From Larsenimonas suaedae (GTDB lineage Bacteria > Pseudomonadota > Gammaproteobacteria > Pseudomonadales > Halomonadaceae), in assembly GCF_023712105.1 (NCBI RefSeq), contig NZ_JAMLJI010000005.1, positions 1-64,000 on the forward strand: a DNA stretch of 64,000 nt, given 5' to 3'. The notes beneath the pieces were generated by a model. That model had not been told where the DNA came from. It did no database searches and was given only the letters and a program-made list of their open reading frames with translations. The position numbers and the translations under genes are program-made. This document shows positions 47,250 to 55,963 of this stretch, piece by piece. Numbering within the stretch: the stretch's first letter is position 1; every line of letters starts with the position of its first letter.

Positions 47250-47278
47250 GGGACAACCCACGACTGCCAATGTATAGT
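47250..47278 (+). promoter_or_regulatory. promoter candidate for the RmlD-like/plsC pair
   Basis: GGGACA at 47250-47255, 17-nt spacer, TATAGT at 47273-47278, about 58 bp before the predicted gene start. Confidence 0.4.
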
Positions 47279-47335
47279 GAGGTGTCTTTTCTACAGACGT
47301 GTTCGATCTTCGATGGTTCTGAAAAAAGGGTGAGT

Positions 47336-48211
47336 GTGAAAGTTCTAGTTCTTGGGGCGACACATTGCTTGAGCCGCGCGCTTGTACGAGACGGCGCGCG
47401 CCGAGCCGATATGTCCATTGAAACCTACGACCCTGCAACGCCTGATGATCTGGGGTGGTCTCAGCCGGACATCGATGCAATTGTCGTACCGCCGCTGTCG
47501 CATCCTGCAAGCGCAGAGCCCGCACGAGTGTTCGATCATGCTGCAATGGTCGAGCATGTGTTCGATCATTGTGCGCGTCATGATCTGCCATTGGTGTGGT
47601 GTGTCAGCGACCAGATGTTTGAAGCCGGCGGTGATGAGCCGATCAAGGAGTGCTTGATTCCCGAGCCGATCGATTCAGGGCTCCGCCGGCTTGTGAAAAC
47701 CGGATCGATGATTCGTGCGCGCAAGGCCAAGCACATCATCTTGCGTGTCGGCCCGCTCTTTGGCATCGAGGGCGAAGACGCATGGTTGCCGAACATCATC
47801 GACACATTGCTGGCCCAGAAAACGATCAGCGCCCCACAGGATGTCGTGGTCGGCCCAACGTCAGTCGAGGCGCTCTCCATGGCGCTGACCGGTATCCTGC
47901 TTCAAATCAATTATGGGGCGACGCATTGGGGGGCGTACCATCTGGCCGGTATCGAGCCGGTTACGCCGTTCGCATTTTCATCGATGGTGCGCACGCAGCT
48001 GGATACGCTTCTGAGCGGTCAGGGGTTGGAGCGCCCGCTGGGTGACGTTCGCGCACTCAGTCACCATCACGATCAACCGATGCGCCGGGTGTTGAACTGT
48101 CAGCGTTTGCTTGAGACCTATGGGGTGCACCAGCGCCCTTGGCGCGTCGAGCTTGAACGGTTATTAAAGCACTGGTGTGAGCAGGCACAGGCGGGTGAGG
48201 TCAACCTATGA
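47336..48211 (+). CDS. RmlD-like NAD(P)-binding-fold protein, probably non-catalytic
   Basis: About 291 residues with the layout of RmlD/dTDP-4-dehydrorhamnose reductases (extended SDR). Key residues differ: the N-terminal Gly-rich loop reads VLGATHCLSRAL, and the place of the catalytic YGRSK reads SGLRR, so the Tyr and Lys are missing. It may bind a ligand without reducing it. Start is uncertain: GTG 47336 or GTG 47330, both near GGGTGAG; an in-frame ATG at 47270 overlaps the promoter. It overlaps the acyltransferase gene by 4 nt, so the two are coupled. Role unknown. Confidence 0.7.
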   Translation: MKVLVLGATHCLSRALVRDGARRADMSIETYDPATPDDLGWSQPDIDAIVVPPLSHPASAEPARVFDHAAMVEHVFDHCARHDLPLVWCVSDQMFEAGGDEPIKECLIPEPIDSGLRRLVKTGSMIRARKAKHIILRVGPLFGIEGEDAWLPNIIDTLLAQKTISAPQDVVVGPTSVEALSMALTGILLQINYGATHWGAYHLAGIEPVTPFAFSSMVRTQLDTLLSGQGLERPLGDVRALSHHHDQPMRRVLNCQRLLETYGVHQRPWRVELERLLKHWCEQAQAGEVNL

Positions 48212-48936
48212 GCGCGCTTCGAAGTGTTCTGTTTTATATCGGCTATTTTGCCGGCATCGTTTTCTTTGGCGTGTTGTTTGGCCCGATCGCTGCATTTTTA
48301 CCGCTGCGTCGTCGGTTCGCGCTGCTTAATAGCTACAACCGCTTTGCGGTGTTGTGGTTAAAGTGGACGTGCGGCGTGCGTTATAAGGTTGAATACCAGG
48401 CTCCTTTGCCCAAGGGCACCTTTGTCATGCTGTCCAATCATCAAAGTGAGTGGGAAACCTTATATCTGCAGCTGATTACATCGCCGGTGTGTACGGTGCT
48501 CAAGAAAGAGCTGCTCAGTCTGCCCATTTTTGGTTGGGCACTTAGACTGCTCAATCCGATCCCTCTAGATCGATCTAATCCTTCAGCGGCGTTACGTGCG
48601 GTTATTTCGGAAGGAGGAGAGCGTTTGAAAAGCGGATTGTCGATTCTGATCTTTCCCGAAGGAACACGGGTTGAACCTGGGAAGCGTCGGCGATTCAATA
48701 AAAGTGGTGCTTTAATTGCCTCGAATGCGGGGGTGCCGGTCGTGCCTATCGCGCATAATGCTGGTGACTGCTGGCCCGGCAAGACCTTCATCAAGCGTCC
48801 GGGCACCATTACCGTCGTTATCGGTGCGCCGATTCACGCTAATGGCCGCAGTGCCAAAGAGGTTATCCAAGAGGTCGAGCGCTGGTCGGATGAGCAGCTG
48901 ATGCGTATATCGCGTGACTATACGCCGCCCAAGTAG
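48208..48936 (+). CDS. plsC: 1-acyl-sn-glycerol-3-phosphate acyltransferase family protein
   Basis: PlsC-type acyltransferase, likely making phosphatidic acid from lysophosphatidic acid at the inner membrane. 242 residues with an N-terminal hydrophobic anchor (about 5-35). The catalytic motif appears as NHQSEWET, with Glu where classic PlsC has Asp (HX4D), and the phosphate motif is FPEGTR. The Glu form occurs in proteobacterial paralogues. Because it may be a paralogue, the exact substrate is unsure. Confidence 0.82.
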   Translation: MSALRSVLFYIGYFAGIVFFGVLFGPIAAFLPLRRRFALLNSYNRFAVLWLKWTCGVRYKVEYQAPLPKGTFVMLSNHQSEWETLYLQLITSPVCTVLKKELLSLPIFGWALRLLNPIPLDRSNPSAALRAVISEGGERLKSGLSILIFPEGTRVEPGKRRRFNKSGALIASNAGVPVVPIAHNAGDCWPGKTFIKRPGTITVVIGAPIHANGRSAKEVIQEVERWSDEQLMRISRDYTPPK

Positions 48937-48958
48937 TCGTTGGTGCAGTGTTTGACGT

Positions 48959-48989
48959 AAAAAAGCCGGTGATGGACACCGGCTTTTTT
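48959..48989. terminator. bidirectional terminator between plsC and fabB
   Basis: 13-bp stem AAAAAAGCCGGTG / CACCGGCTTTTTT (48959-48971 with 48977-48989), 5-nt loop. The A and T runs on either side allow it to work in both directions, for two convergent genes. Confidence 0.93.
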
Positions 48990-49010
48990 AGTGGGGCTCA
49001 TGCGACAGGT

Positions 49011-50234
49011 TCAGTCGGCTTGATACCGCTCGAAGATCAGGCAGGCATTGGTGCCGCCGAAACCGAAGCTGTTCGACAGTACCCGGTTCAGGCGAACGTT
49101 GTCCCGTCGAGTGGTCACGATATCGAAACCGTCCGCATCCGGATCCTTTTCATCGACATTGGCCGAGGCGCAGATGAAATCGTTTTTCATCATGAGCAGC
49201 GAGTAGATGGCTTCCTGAGCGCCCGTAGCGCCGAGTGAGTGGCCAGCCAGAGACTTGGTCGATGAGATTGCCGGAACGTTATCGCCGAACAGGCTCCTAA
49301 GCGCCTTCAACTCGGCCATGTCGCCAACCGGGGTTGAGGTGCCGTGCGTGTTGATGTAGTCGATCTTTGGATCACTCAAGGTGGAGATCGCCTGCTTCAT
49401 GCAGCGCACTGCCCCTTCACCGGAGGGAGCAACCATGTCGTGCCCGTCGGAGTTTGCGCCGTAACCGGTCAGCTCCGCATAGATCTTGGCACCGCGAGCC
49501 TTGGCGTGTTCGAGCTCTTCGAGCACGAGCATGGCGCCACCGCCTGCAATGACAAATCCATCACGCGAGGTGTCGTAAGGGCGAGAGGCCTTGTCCGGCG
49601 TATCGTTATAGCCGGTGGATAGAGCGCCCATCGCGTCAAAGAGACAGGACAGGGTCCAGTGCTCTTCTTCGCCGCCGCCGGCAAACACGATGTCCTGCTT
49701 GCCAAGCTGGATCTGTTCCATGGCGCTGCCGATGCAGTGTGCCGAGGTGGAGCAGGCCGAGGAGATCGAGTAATTGAGTCCCTTGATCTCGAACGGCGTC
49801 GCCAGACACGCAGATACGGTACTGCCCATCGTGCGGGTGACACGATAGGGGCCAACGCGGCGAAGCCCTTTCTCGCGCAGGATGTCAGCGGCTTCGACCT
49901 GATTGGCCGAGGACGCGCCGCCGGAACCTGCGATCAGCCCCGTTCGTTCATTGGAAACCTGATCGTGAGAAAGTTCGGCGTCTTCGATGGCTTGTTGCAT
50001 CGCAACGTACGCGTATGCGGCTGCATCGCCCATGAAGCGGCGACGTTTGCGATCCACGAGCGCGTCGAGATCGATATCGACAGCGCCGGCAACATGGCTT
50101 CGCATTCCGCGTTCAGCGTACTCTTCGCGATAGCGTATACCCGAGCGGCCATTTTTCAGGGCATCAAGGACTTGGTGCTGGTCGTTGCCCAAGCAGGAAA
50201 CGATGCCCAGGCCGGTGACTACCACTCGTCGCAT
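49011..50234 (-). CDS. fabB: beta-ketoacyl-ACP synthase I
   Basis: Elongates cis-3-decenoyl-ACP and so is needed for unsaturated fatty acids. 407 residues (E. coli 406). Catalytic triad: Cys in [11 protein letters not shown] (about 163), His in [11 protein letters not shown] and His in [11 protein letters not shown]. Start at 50234 ([16 protein letters not shown] after Met) is preceded by GGGAGG; an in-frame ATG at 50345 lies inside fabA. Second gene after fabA, 13 nt apart. Confidence 0.97.
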   Translation of the reverse strand: MRRVVVTGLGIVSCLGNDQHQVLDALKNGRSGIRYREEYAERGMRSHVAGAVDIDLDALVDRKRRRFMGDAAAYAYVAMQQAIEDAELSHDQVSNERTGLIAGSGGASSANQVEAADILREKGLRRVGPYRVTRTMGSTVSACLATPFEIKGLNYSISSACSTSAHCIGSAMEQIQLGKQDIVFAGGGEEEHWTLSCLFDAMGALSTGYNDTPDKASRPYDTSRDGFVIAGGGAMLVLEELEHAKARGAKIYAELTGYGANSDGHDMVAPSGEGAVRCMKQAISTLSDPKIDYINTHGTSTPVGDMAELKALRSLFGDNVPAISSTKSLAGHSLGATGAQEAIYSLLMMKNDFICASANVDEKDPDADGFDIVTTRRDNVRLNRVLSNSFGFGGTNACLIFERYQAD

Positions 50235-50247
50235 GGGAGCCTCCCGA

Positions 50248-50763
50248 TTAAAAGTTCGACGTAGATGTGAACAGGCCGACGCGGAGGTCGTTGGCCTGAT
50301 AGATCGGCCGATCGTCGACACTGACTGTGCCGTCCGCAATGCCAAGAATCAAACGACGAGTAATCACTCGTTTGATGTTGATGTGATACGTCACTTTCTT
50401 GGCATCGGGAAGAATCTGGCCCGAAAACTTGACCTCGCCACAACCGAGGGCTCGGCCACGACCTGGGTGTCCCAGCCAGCCTAGATGAAAGCCGACAAGT
50501 TGCCACATGGCATCAAGTCCCAGGCAGCCGGGCATGACCGGGTCGCCGGGAAAATGGCATTCGAAGAACCAGAGGTCGGGACGAATATCCAGCTCGGCAA
50601 TGAGTTCGCCCTTGCCATACTGGCCACCTTCTTCATGGATATGCGTGATGCGATCGAGCATCAGCATATTGGGGGCCGGGAGCTGGGCATTACCTGGGCC
50701 GAAAAGCTCGCCTTGGCTACATTGAAGCAGCTCATCACGCGTAAAAGAGTGTTGCTTGGTCAC
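50248..50763 (-). CDS. fabA: 3-hydroxydecanoyl-ACP dehydratase/isomerase
   Basis: Dehydrates 3-hydroxydecanoyl-ACP and isomerises the product to the cis-3 form, the branch point for unsaturated fatty acids. 171 residues (E. coli 172). Catalytic His70 in [13 protein letters not shown] and Asp84 in LGLDAMWQL. First gene of fabAB. The 162-bp upstream region must hold the promoter; no clear FabR/FadR site was recognised. Confidence 0.97.
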   Translation of the reverse strand: MTKQHSFTRDELLQCSQGELFGPGNAQLPAPNMLMLDRITHIHEEGGQYGKGELIAELDIRPDLWFFECHFPGDPVMPGCLGLDAMWQLVGFHLGWLGHPGRGRALGCGEVKFSGQILPDAKKVTYHINIKRVITRRLILGIADGTVSVDDRPIYQANDLRVGLFTSTSNF

Positions 50764-50831
50764 TGACTCGTTCCGAGAATAGTAAGGATTATGCTCTCTC
50801 TCTGGAGCGCGTCCTAATCTGCATTAACGAA

Positions 50832-50855
50832 GACAGGCAGCCTCGGCTGCCTGTC
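50832..50855. terminator. hairpin between phr and fabA
   Basis: Perfect 10-bp stem GACAGGCAGC / GCTGCCTGTC with a 4-nt loop, 70 bp downstream of the phr stop. There is no T run on the minus strand (TTCGTTAATG), so it may be a weak or Rho-assisted terminator. Confidence 0.5.
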
Positions 50856-50925
50856 GGCTATACACAACCGAATGCATTATTGCACACAATCAGGCCGGGT
50901 TTCGATGTTAATACGTCGTAGGGCG

Positions 50926-52332
50926 TCAAAGCGCCTTGAAGGCGTCCAGCGCTCTTTCCCGTGCGGCCTTGTGATCGACAATGGGCTCAGGGTAGCCGCA
51001 CTCCTTGCGCTGCTCCTTGCGCGGGGCGTGTCGGTGCTTCTTGGCCAACGGTTCGAGGCAGGGGAGGTACTGCACGATGAAATGGCCCTCCGGATCGAAT
51101 CGTTCAGACTGAGTGGTCGGATTGAAGATACGAAAATACGGGCTTGCATCGGTGCCGGTTGAGGCTGACCACTGCCACCCCCCGTTATTGGCGCCGAGTT
51201 CACCGTCGACCAGGTGTTCAAGAAAGAAGCGTTCTCCCCAGCGCCAATCGATTAGAAGATGTTTGGTTAGGAACATGGCGGTCACCATGCGCAAGCGATT
51301 ATGCATCCAGCCGGTCTTGATCAGCTGCTTCATGGCCGCATCGACCAGCGGATACCCGGTTTCTCCGGCGCACCAGGCGTCGAAGTCCTTGGTGCTCTGG
51401 CGCCATTTGAACTTTTTGGTTTGTTCCTGAAATGGCTGATGCATGCTGACTCTGGGAAAACCGACCAGTACGTGTTGATAGAACTCGCGCCAGACCAGTT
51501 CGCTGATCCAGCTGACAATCGAGGCGTCGCCATCACCGAGCCGATTATCATTGCGGCCCATGGCGGCGGCAATGCACTGCCTTGGCGAGATCATGCCAAG
51601 GGCCAGGTAAGCCGATAGAGTGCTGGTGGATGACGCGTAGGGAAAATCGCGTTTGTCATCGTAATGGCGTACGCGGTATCTCAAGAAATACTCGAGTCGA
51701 TTTTCTGCTTCTTCAGTGCCGGCAGGCCACTGACTTTCATCAATGGCTGACTCGAGCTTTGGCATTTCAAGGGTGTCGCTTTCCACGCCTTTGATCGGCG
51801 CCTGCCGACTGGGCGTGTCATACAGCGAGAGTTCATCATCGCCAACGGCTTTCAGCCATGCCTTGTAAAAGGGCGTGAATACCTTGTAGTACGCATCGTC
51901 GTTCGTGGTCAGCGACCCTGGCGCCATTACTAGATTGGCGTCATCGCGGTGGACGTTGAGGTCGTTGTCCTGAAAGAGCGTGGTAACAGCCTCATCGCGT
52001 GTGCGTTCGTTGACGCCGTATTGATTGCTGAAGTGAAGATCGGTGCACTCAAGCGATTGGGCCAACTCGAGCAGCGCCTTTGGACAATTATCGTAAGTGT
52101 CGGCGTAAATCAGTTTCAGTGGGATTCGAAGTGATTTCAGGTCGGTGCTCAAGGCCTCGATGCCTCGGTACCAGAATGAAAGCTTGTTATCACCGTGTCC
52201 GTGCTCGCGCCATTGTGACGGTGTTAGCGTACAAACGGCGATGCAGGGGCCGCGAGCAGCCGCCCGCGAAAGAGCGGCATGGTCGTGGATTCGAAGATCC
52301 GTTCGAAACCAGACCAGTTGGTTTCCCGACAT
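50926..52332 (-). CDS. phr: deoxyribodipyrimidine photolyase, class I CPD type
   Basis: Uses blue light and FAD to split UV-made pyrimidine dimers. 468 residues: N-terminal alpha/beta antenna domain (QLVWFRTDLRIHDHAAL) and a C-terminal FAD domain with WMHNRLRMVTAMFLTKHL, NNGGWQWSASTGTDASPYF and RIFNPTTQ. The C-terminus (EPIVDHKAARERALDAF) is like E. coli PhrB. ATG at 52332 is 6 nt after GGAGG; a TTG two codons upstream is rejected. It lies 40 bp after the MerR gene and is likely co-transcribed. Confidence 0.95.
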   Translation of the reverse strand: MSGNQLVWFRTDLRIHDHAALSRAAARGPCIAVCTLTPSQWREHGHGDNKLSFWYRGIEALSTDLKSLRIPLKLIYADTYDNCPKALLELAQSLECTDLHFSNQYGVNERTRDEAVTTLFQDNDLNVHRDDANLVMAPGSLTTNDDAYYKVFTPFYKAWLKAVGDDELSLYDTPSRQAPIKGVESDTLEMPKLESAIDESQWPAGTEEAENRLEYFLRYRVRHYDDKRDFPYASSTSTLSAYLALGMISPRQCIAAAMGRNDNRLGDGDASIVSWISELVWREFYQHVLVGFPRVSMHQPFQEQTKKFKWRQSTKDFDAWCAGETGYPLVDAAMKQLIKTGWMHNRLRMVTAMFLTKHLLIDWRWGERFFLEHLVDGELGANNGGWQWSASTGTDASPYFRIFNPTTQSERFDPEGHFIVQYLPCLEPLAKKHRHAPRKEQRKECGYPEPIVDHKAARERALDAFKAL

Positions 52333-52372
52333 GGACAACCTCCGTGTTCATCGTGTCAGGGGGATACTCGGG

Positions 52373-53335
52373 TCAGTCGATCAAATGGCGAATCAACCGA
52401 ACGCTGCGTGTGAGATCGATTTCAAGGGGTTGCACACCATGTGCCTTGAGGGTTTTGGAATCGGTAGAGGCCATCGAGCCATATACGCAGACAGGGACGT
52501 GCGTATTTTTCATGATCTGCTCGATGCCAGCGTCCGCGTCCGCGACGTCTTTGGAGGCCGTGCCGTCATGAGCGGCGCCAGCAAATACGGCAATATCGGT
52601 ACGACAGCGCTGCAACAGCGACAGGAAGGCGTCTGCATCAATGTGATGATCGATCAACGTAATGTGAAAGCCACCGGCTGACAGTGCGCTGGCAAGCATG
52701 AGAAGACTCAGGTTGTCGCCACGCTCGGGGTAGGGCGCTAAAAGTAGGCGCGGCGTACTGATCTCAAGGTTGGTGTAATAAAGACGAAGTGACAGCCGCG
52801 TTCGCAGAAAGCTTTCAAGAAACAAGCGTGACGCTGAGTGTTCAGAGTCGGCGTTCTCGAGTTGATTGACCACGGGACGCAAAACGTTATTGAGCACGGT
52901 AGTGATCGGATAGCGGCCCAATAGCGTGGTGTAGTACTGATCCAGCCCCTGCTCGTCGAATCGCTCGATCAGTGCGCGTATGTCATTGGCAATCTCGGAC
53001 CATTCACCGCTTTGCTCAAGTGAGGCTGGGGCCTCTGCATGCTTGGCCTCGGGCGAGGCTTCTGAAGCGGCTGTGTCTTCAGGAAGCTCTTTATCGAGAA
53101 GATCACTGACTTGGCTTACAGGCACACCGCGGTTCAACCACTGAACGATGCGCTCGACGCGCTCGATGTCAGTTCGACCGTACAAGCGATGGCCCTTGGG
53201 TGTGCGACGTGGCTGAATCAGACCATATCGCCGTTCCCAGGCGCGAAGCGTGACCGAGTTGACGCCGGTCAATCGGGAAACTTCGCGGATCGGATAAAGT
53301 GGGCCGCCTGTTTCCGTGACGCTTTGATCGCTCAT
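52373..53335 (-). CDS. MerR-family regulator, LitR/CarH-like (class II, no B12 His)
   Basis: Predicted light- or stress-responsive transcription regulator. 320 residues: MerR winged helix (about 13-80, VTLRAWERRYGLIQPRRTPKGHRLY), an acidic Ala/Glu-rich linker (about 84-112), then a C-terminal part with the helical plus Rossmann layout of cobalamin-binding light sensors (CarH/LitR). Where B12-dependent members have an ExH cobalamin-ligand motif this protein reads PERGDNLSLLML, with no His. It therefore resembles the B12-independent LitR class of pseudomonads. It heads the operon with phr. A TGTACA direct repeat lies about 175 bp upstream. Confidence 0.85.
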   Translation of the reverse strand: MSDQSVTETGGPLYPIREVSRLTGVNSVTLRAWERRYGLIQPRRTPKGHRLYGRTDIERVERIVQWLNRGVPVSQVSDLLDKELPEDTAASEASPEAKHAEAPASLEQSGEWSEIANDIRALIERFDEQGLDQYYTTLLGRYPITTVLNNVLRPVVNQLENADSEHSASRLFLESFLRTRLSLRLYYTNLEISTPRLLLAPYPERGDNLSLLMLASALSAGGFHITLIDHHIDADAFLSLLQRCRTDIAVFAGAAHDGTASKDVADADAGIEQIMKNTHVPVCVYGSMASTDSKTLKAHGVQPLEIDLTRSVRLIRHLID

Positions 53336-53508
53336 GTCGGTGATGCCTCCTTTTCGTGATGCAGCAAGGGCCAGAATGACTGCCGGTGCAGCATTGGAAA
53401 CGTAGCGAGAGTTCTAAAATACACTTGAGTCTGGGCTCTCGACACCATTCCAGCGTCGGACATTCAGTGCCGCATCGCGAAATAAATGCTGTATCTTGAG
53501 TAAAATTT

Positions 53509-53532
53509 TGTACACGTGATCGCTATTGTACA
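53509..53532. promoter_or_regulatory. TGTACA-N12-TGTACA direct repeat, likely MerR operator
   Basis: TGTACA at 53509-53514 and 53527-53532, 12-nt spacer, each preceded by T on the plus strand. It is between the cbiX-like stop and the MerR gene, facing the MerR-phr promoter. On the minus strand TTGTAC can serve as a -35, with CAAAAT 17 nt on as a weak -10. Confidence 0.6.
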
Positions 53533-53535
53533 AGA

Positions 53536-53916
53536 TTAATCCACGTTTTGCCCACCGATACCTTCTTCAATGATGCGAATGAGTGCATCAGTGAACGCGG
53601 GGTGCTGCCCAACCGGCGGCATGAGCTGAATCGATAAACCTGGATGGCGTTCACTCATGGCCTCAATTTGAGCAGGAACGTCCTTGCGGAGATGGCGACC
53701 TACAGCAAAGAACAGGGGAAGAATGTCGATACGTTCAAAGCCTTCCTTGTCGAGGTTGGCAATGGTGTCTTCCAAAAGCGGGTCACAAAGCTCCATATAA
53801 GCCATTTCGACTCGAGCCTCGGCGCGCTGCTTCAAATGCGCTTCCAGTTCCTGGAACGGCTGCTGCCATTGGGTATCGGGGGAGCCATGGGCCATGAGGA
53901 CATATGCGGTTTTCAT
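53536..53916 (-). CDS. CbiX/SirB-type chelatase, single domain
   Basis: 126 residues, the small one-domain CbiX/SirB fold that inserts cobalt or iron into sirohydrochlorin-type tetrapyrroles. Two metal-site histidines are seen: YVLMAHGSPD (His10) and FFAVGRHLRKDVP (His about 74). Which metal and tetrapyrrole are used is not readable from sequence. It lies 24 nt after the FAD oxidoreductase gene on the same strand, forming a pair. Confidence 0.82.
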   Translation of the reverse strand: MKTAYVLMAHGSPDTQWQQPFQELEAHLKQRAEARVEMAYMELCDPLLEDTIANLDKEGFERIDILPLFFAVGRHLRKDVPAQIEAMSERHPGLSIQLMPPVGQHPAFTDALIRIIEEGIGGQNVD

Positions 53917-53940
53917 GAAAAAAAGATCTCGATTAAAGGC

Positions 53941-54939
53941 TTAGTTGGAAAGAAGGCGGGTCAATACGTTACGCGCGCAGGTGCGGCCGGAGAGCCAGGC
54001 GGCTTCAACGTTATTACCGAGACACCAATCACCACACACACTTAAATGCCTCGACGACGGCGGATGATGTTCGGGTGATCGACGCTCGACCAAGGGTTCG
54101 GCATAGCGCCAGCGATGCGCTTTCAGACGTATGGCGCCTGGCAACGAGTCAGGGTAGCGATCCAGGAACGTGCGCCAAAGCGTGGCCGCAATGGCATCCG
54201 GCGTTTTTTCAAGATGGGTGCGGCTCCATTCCGGTCGGGCAATCAGGCGAATGGCCGGTGAGTTTTCGCGCCCTGGCTTGGCCGACTGGTATTCGGCAAA
54301 GCCGATCGGGCCGCTTTCGATGTAGAGCGCGTCCCAATCAAGCTCCGGAAATTCATTCAATACTGCATGGACGTTCCAGCAGGGGTGAAAGGCCGTTTTA
54401 CTGCACAGGGCTTTTAGGTCCTGCTCGCTCTCGGGCAGAAGCGCGAATGCCTGTTTAGGAGGAAGCGCCAGAATGACATGATCGAATGGGCCGGCACGCT
54501 GGCCATTTTCAAACTCTAGATAAACCTGATCGTTTGCGTACTCGATGGCGCTCACGTGTGCCTGAGTCGTAACGTTCAATCCCTGAGACATGTAGCGCGT
54601 AATCGCACTCATGCGGGGATTGCCTGCAAAGCGCAGATGCTGCATGTCGTAGTCGTGGATCTGGCGATTTTTAAGACGCTTGGGCGACAGGGGCCAGTGA
54701 GAAATGATGCCCGCCGACAGCCAGCGCTCCACAGTGCGCTTGAACTCTGTGCTTCGCGCCGAGAAGCAGGGCACACCGAGGTCAATGGTGCATTCGCGCT
54801 CGCGGCGCGACGACATGCGGCCTCCGGGGCCGCGCGCCTTTTCGAACACGCTGACCGACAAGTCCGCACGGCTTATCGTTTGAGCAGCGCTCAAGCCTGA
54901 AATGCCTGCCCCAATGACTGCAATCTTTGGCGACGCCAT
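53941..54939 (-). CDS. FAD-dependent oxidoreductase, renalase-like
   Basis: 332 residues of the NAD(P)/FAD amine-oxidase fold. The N-terminal dinucleotide motif is VIGAGISGLSAAQTI, followed by VFEKARGPGGRMSSRR; the C-terminal FAD motif is CGDWCLGNNVEAAWLSG. This pattern fits the bacterial renalase-like group. Substrate unknown. First gene of a pair with the CbiX-like gene, divergent from the YfcH-type gene. Homologues are often reported near photolyase genes in pseudomonads. Confidence 0.8.
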   Translation of the reverse strand: MASPKIAVIGAGISGLSAAQTISRADLSVSVFEKARGPGGRMSSRRERECTIDLGVPCFSARSTEFKRTVERWLSAGIISHWPLSPKRLKNRQIHDYDMQHLRFAGNPRMSAITRYMSQGLNVTTQAHVSAIEYANDQVYLEFENGQRAGPFDHVILALPPKQAFALLPESEQDLKALCSKTAFHPCWNVHAVLNEFPELDWDALYIESGPIGFAEYQSAKPGRENSPAIRLIARPEWSRTHLEKTPDAIAATLWRTFLDRYPDSLPGAIRLKAHRWRYAEPLVERRSPEHHPPSSRHLSVCGDWCLGNNVEAAWLSGRTCARNVLTRLLSN

Positions 54940-55063
54940 AGCCTTCCCTGAATCGATGTGAGGTCATAATGTATCAGTCTGGTACAGGTTTCTTCTAGCG
55001 TGTATAGGCTAGCAGGCACTATGTTGAAAAAAACCTACCAGCACATCGAGGGAGTGGCAGGCA

Positions 55064-55963
55064 GTGAATATTTTAATAACAGGGGCCACCGGGTTTGTCG
55101 GTGTCCCCCTATGCAAGGCGCTTGATGCCAAGGGGCACCGGCTATTGGTGGTAAGCCGTTCACCGGAAAAGGTATCTGAACAACTTGGCATGCCGGTCAA
55201 GGCACAGGACGACCCCATGGCGTTCAAGGATGAACCGATCGATGCCATCATCAATCTGGCGGGCGCATCGATTGCAGGTCGCCCCTGGACCGACTCGCGC
55301 AAGAAGACCCTCATTGATAGCCGGGTTGAAACAACAAGGGCACTCGAGCGGCTCTGTCAGGCAATGAGCACGCCGCCCAAGGTGCTGGTGTCCGGTTCGG
55401 CCATGGGCTATTACGGCGCCCAGGGCGAGCGGGAGGTGACGGAAGAAACGCCTCCAAACCCTGAGTTTGCGCATGAGCTGTGTCAGAAATGGGAAGACGC
55501 CGCACGCCGTATCGAGGCGCTTGGCGTGCGGACGGCGATCATACGTATTGGGCTGGTGCTCGAGCGCGATGGTGGCACGTTAAAGCCGATGCTTCCCGTG
55601 TATAAGCTTGGCCTAGGAGCGACGCTTGGGTCGGGGACGCAGTACATGCCCTGGATTCATCGCACCGATCTAATCCGAATCATCGAGTTTCTGTTGGCGC
55701 ATGACACCCTCGAGGGGCCGTTCAATGCCGGCGCTCCGAACCCGGTTACCAATCGCGTTTTTACCAAGTCTCTGGCCCATGCCTTGCACCGGCCGGCGCC
55801 CTGGCGCATACCCGGGTTTGCCCTGAAAGCCGCCATGGGAGAAATGTCTCGGCTTCTTTTGACGGGGGCACGAATGAAGCCCGCACGCCTTGAGGCGGCG
55901 GGCTTCGAGTTTCGCTACCCAGAGCTTGATGGCGCGTTCTCCGCCATCGTCAACGGGCGATGA
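55064..55963 (+). CDS. TIGR01777/YfcH-type NAD(P)-binding epimerase
   Basis: 299 residues, atypical extended SDR. Gly-rich loop NILITGATGFVGVPLCKAL, then a signature GSAMGYYGAQGERE around 110 and a C-terminal DUF1731-like end. Reaction unknown; relatives include E. coli YfcH and plant SulA-like proteins. Its stop is fused to the rapA stop (TGATCA). Divergent from the FAD gene; TGGTAC-17-TATAGG (54980-55008) is a possible promoter. Confidence 0.85.
   Translation: MNILITGATGFVGVPLCKALDAKGHRLLVVSRSPEKVSEQLGMPVKAQDDPMAFKDEPIDAIINLAGASIAGRPWTDSRKKTLIDSRVETTRALERLCQAMSTPPKVLVSGSAMGYYGAQGEREVTEETPPNPEFAHELCQKWEDAARRIEALGVRTAIIRIGLVLERDGGTLKPMLPVYKLGLGATLGSGTQYMPWIHRTDLIRIIEFLLAHDTLEGPFNAGAPNPVTNRVFTKSLAHALHRPAPWRIPGFALKAAMGEMSRLLLTGARMKPARLEAAGFEFRYPELDGAFSAIVNGR

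Noticed and set aside
53336..55063. A BLUF or cryptochrome photoreceptor in the light cluster
   Set aside because: None of the genes shows a BLUF fold, and the one photolyase has the CPD-repair pattern.
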